A stretch of 64,000 nt of DNA from JAHDHW01 sp965277415 (GTDB taxonomy: Bacteria; Bacteroidota; Bacteroidia; Chitinophagales; Saprospiraceae). This document shows, one piece after another, positions 62,461-64,000 of the stretch (position 1 is the first letter of the stretch; each line of letters opens with the position of its first letter). The notes below the pieces were generated by a model. That model was given only the letters and a program-made list of their open reading frames with translations, was not told the origin of the DNA and made no database searches. The DNA lies in assembly GCA_965277415.1 (NCBI GenBank), contig CBDICS010000071.1, forward strand, positions 13,242-77,241. Direction: 5' to 3'. A program made the translations under genes and the position numbers.

Positions 62461-63186
62461 TTTTATGAGCATTTGCATCACTTTATAGGTATGGATACAA
62501 TTTTTCTCTAGTGATTTGCCAAATTGATCTATGAAATATTGGTTATTAAGATAGGCTCCCATTTTTTCATCTAATCCGCTTAGTGTTTTTTCAGCGGTCT
62601 TTAATTCTTCTTCAAACTGAATCATTGCCTTTTCAAACGCTTCCGTCTCTTCTTCGTAAGTATTTAATTGAATTACTAATGCTGTGAAATCTTCTAAATT
62701 TTGGCACAGATCAATTGCAATGGCTTCTGCTTTTTGATTCATTTTAATATGCTCCTTTTCTATTTGTTCCAATTTTATTTCAATATTAATCGCATAATCT
62801 AATATTTCCGCAGCTTTAGTATATCCTTCGATTGCTCCAAGGTATTCACGGTTGGGAGAGAAAAAAGCCAGATACGGGATAGCTGTTAATTTACCATTCA
62901 GCAATTGCTGGAAGAAAGGATTTACAATATCTACATTAATTTTTATACTTACATAATGCTCATTGAGGTGAGCGATTAGCTTTTTATTTTTGAATGCCCG
63001 TTTTTCTAATTGTTTGCAGGGCTTACACCAATCTGCATAAAAGTCTATAAACAAAAGCTTTCCCTCTTTCTCCGCTTTTTTGAAAGCTACTTCTGGTCTG
63101 CCTTCAAAAAAATTAATCTTAGCATTACTACCAGCATAGCTTACTAATGACACACTAATCAAAAAAAGAGTAAAAATGATTCTCAT
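62458..63186 (-). CDS. Exported thioredoxin-fold protein, C-terminal sorting domain lost
   Basis: 242 residues from MRIIFTLFLISVSLVSYAGS; an in-frame TTG at 63207 is less likely. After the signal peptide comes a thioredoxin domain (about 25-135): KLLFIDFYADWCKPCKQLEK with the redox CxxC, and the cis-Pro loop AIPYLAFFS. The C-terminal 100 residues are helical. The stop TAG comes one frame before a sorting-domain remnant, so the ancestral protein was probably T9SS-exported to the surface and this version is now released to the periplasm only. Confidence 0.85.
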   Translation of the reverse strand: MRIIFTLFLISVSLVSYAGSNAKINFFEGRPEVAFKKAEKEGKLLFIDFYADWCKPCKQLEKRAFKNKKLIAHLNEHYVSIKINVDIVNPFFQQLLNGKLTAIPYLAFFSPNREYLGAIEGYTKAAEILDYAINIEIKLEQIEKEHIKMNQKAEAIAIDLCQNLEDFTALVIQLNTYEEETEAFEKAMIQFEEELKTAEKTLSGLDEKMGAYLNNQYFIDQFGKSLEKNCIHTYKVMQMLIK

Positions 63187-63209
63187 AAATGATAATTTAG
63201 TAATCAAAC

Positions 63210-63316
63210 CTACCTAACCACTCTGACCTTCTGACCACTCTGACCTTCTGACCTTCTGACCACCTGACTCTCCTGACTCCTCTGACCTCCTGACTACCCT
63301 GACCACCTAACTCTCC
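63210..63316. repeat. Degenerate CTGACC tandem repeat
   Basis: About a dozen imperfect units of CTGACCTT, CTGACCAC, CTGACTCC and similar, period 8-11 bp, fill the gap between two minus-strand genes (mRNA-strand unit GGTCAG). Confidence 0.85.
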
Positions 63317-64000
63317 TACGTCTTCCTCTTCTTCTTCTTCGCAGCTGGAAATAGAACATTATTTAGAATAAGTCGATATCCAGGAGAATTTGGGTGCAAG
63401 CTAAGATCCGTTTCTGGATCATCTACAAAATGTCGATAATCTTCAGGATCATGACCACCGTAAAAAGTCCAAAAGCCATTACCAAAAACGCCATGCATAT
63501 AGCGTACTTCTTGAGCGGGTTTAGTTTCCCCAAGTATCAAGACATCAGATTTTATAAATTGCTTTCTAAAAGAAGTTGTTTGTCCCATAAACCCCTTTAC
63601 CGTTCTAGTATGATTTTGCGTAAGCATTGTAGGAATAGGATCCCACTTCGCTGAAAAATCAAATAAGGTAAAATAATCTTGTTCTGGGACGACCTTTCGT
63701 TTAGTGGTGTTATCAATTGATGAATATTCGTAAATCATTGGATCTTGCACCAAGTCAAAATCTTTGAAAGCAAAGGTTTTAGAGAAATCGAGCTTCCCTT
63801 GAGCACTTAGATCCTGAGGATCGCCATCATACATATGATCACAAATATCTAAACCTTCAGCAGCGATAGCGATATCATAACTATCGGTTGCAGAGCACAT
63901 GGCAAACATAAAACCTCCTCCTTTTACATATTCTCTAATCTCTTTTACAACACCCAGTTTTAGTTGAGAAACTTTTTCAAAACCCAAGCTAGTAGCCAAA
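63316..64000 (-). CDS. Conserved Bacteroidota protein (5' end outside window)
   Basis: The last 228 codons of a longer gene; the frame runs on past 64000, and the TTG near the edge is not a real start. Conserved-looking stretches are GGGFMFAMCSATDSYDIAIA, then GLDICDHMYDGDP, and near the end MHGVFGNGFWTFYGGHDPED and LILNNVLFPAAKKKK. In this phylum such proteins are often labelled asparagine synthetase B-like, but no synthetase motif is seen. The GGGFMFAMC and FYGGHDPE parts fit a glutamine-amidotransferase/ThuA-like alpha/beta fold. Function unknown. Confidence 0.65.
   Translation of the reverse strand, partial: LATSLGFEKVSQLKLGVVKEIREYVKGGGFMFAMCSATDSYDIAIAAEGLDICDHMYDGDPQDLSAQGKLDFSKTFAFKDFDLVQDPMIYEYSSIDNTTKRKVVPEQDYFTLFDFSAKWDPIPTMLTQNHTRTVKGFMGQTTSFRKQFIKSDVLILGETKPAQEVRYMHGVFGNGFWTFYGGHDPEDYRHFVDDPETDLSLHPNSPGYRLILNNVLFPAAKKKKRKT

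Overview
The window is low-GC DNA from a member of the Bacteroidota, most likely a Saprospiria/Saprospiraceae-type organism (inference). The signs are several secreted proteins with type IX secretion (T9SS) C-terminal sorting domains of the 'YPNP' type, a 20-repeat SprB-like adhesin, a TonB-dependent receptor with an N-terminal carboxypeptidase-like domain, an ECF sigma factor followed by a one-pass membrane protein, few Shine-Dalgarno sequences and some TAnnTTTG -7 boxes. No rRNA, tRNA or CRISPR array was recognised.

Layout. 1-9.9 kb: accessory region, all genes on the minus strand: a LamG-repeat protein cut by the window edge, small hypothetical and lipoprotein genes, a gluconolactonase fragment and two T9SS-exported proteins. 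10.1-45.6 kb: core-like backbone: GH3/beta-lactamase fusion lipoprotein, ECF sigma factor plus partner, CvfB-type S1 protein, DUF4132 protein with a small partner, giant M43/SprB protein, TonB receptor, rpe, PolB-like exonuclease, DUF2452, DUF1573, signal peptidase I, peptidoglycan amidase, a GH-like T9SS protein, and an overlapping kinase/ADP-ribosylglycohydrolase pair. 46.5-58.6 kb: second accessory region, again entirely minus strand: an IS3-type element disrupted by a second one, a CBS-type gene cut by the IS, an Mrr-like nuclease, a Tet(M)-like ribosomal protection GTPase, a GNAT acetyltransferase and many small hypothetical or membrane genes. 59-64 kb: MscS channel, a secreted DUF2723-tail-like protein, a thioredoxin-fold protein that has apparently lost its T9SS tail by frameshift, and a partial conserved gene.

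The most unusual feature is a recurrent two-module intergenic element in both accessory regions. A left module (L, about 60 bp) begins at or just after the stop codon of a minus-strand accessory gene. It ends in a core that usually reads GTTRAAC on the gene strand. A right module (R, about 100-190 bp, two sequence types) then leads to the next gene. At 1570-2153 a 572-bp segment carrying a gene fragment and a small gene separates L from R exactly at this core, flanked by a 5-bp direct repeat. The layout resembles a gene-cassette array. The core resembles the integron GTTRRRY core, but no integrase is in the window and the usual 5' partner site is weak, so the recombination reading is a hypothesis. 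Several further small inverted-repeat elements are present, two of them MITE-like with clear direct repeats (3031-3189 and 34500-34691).
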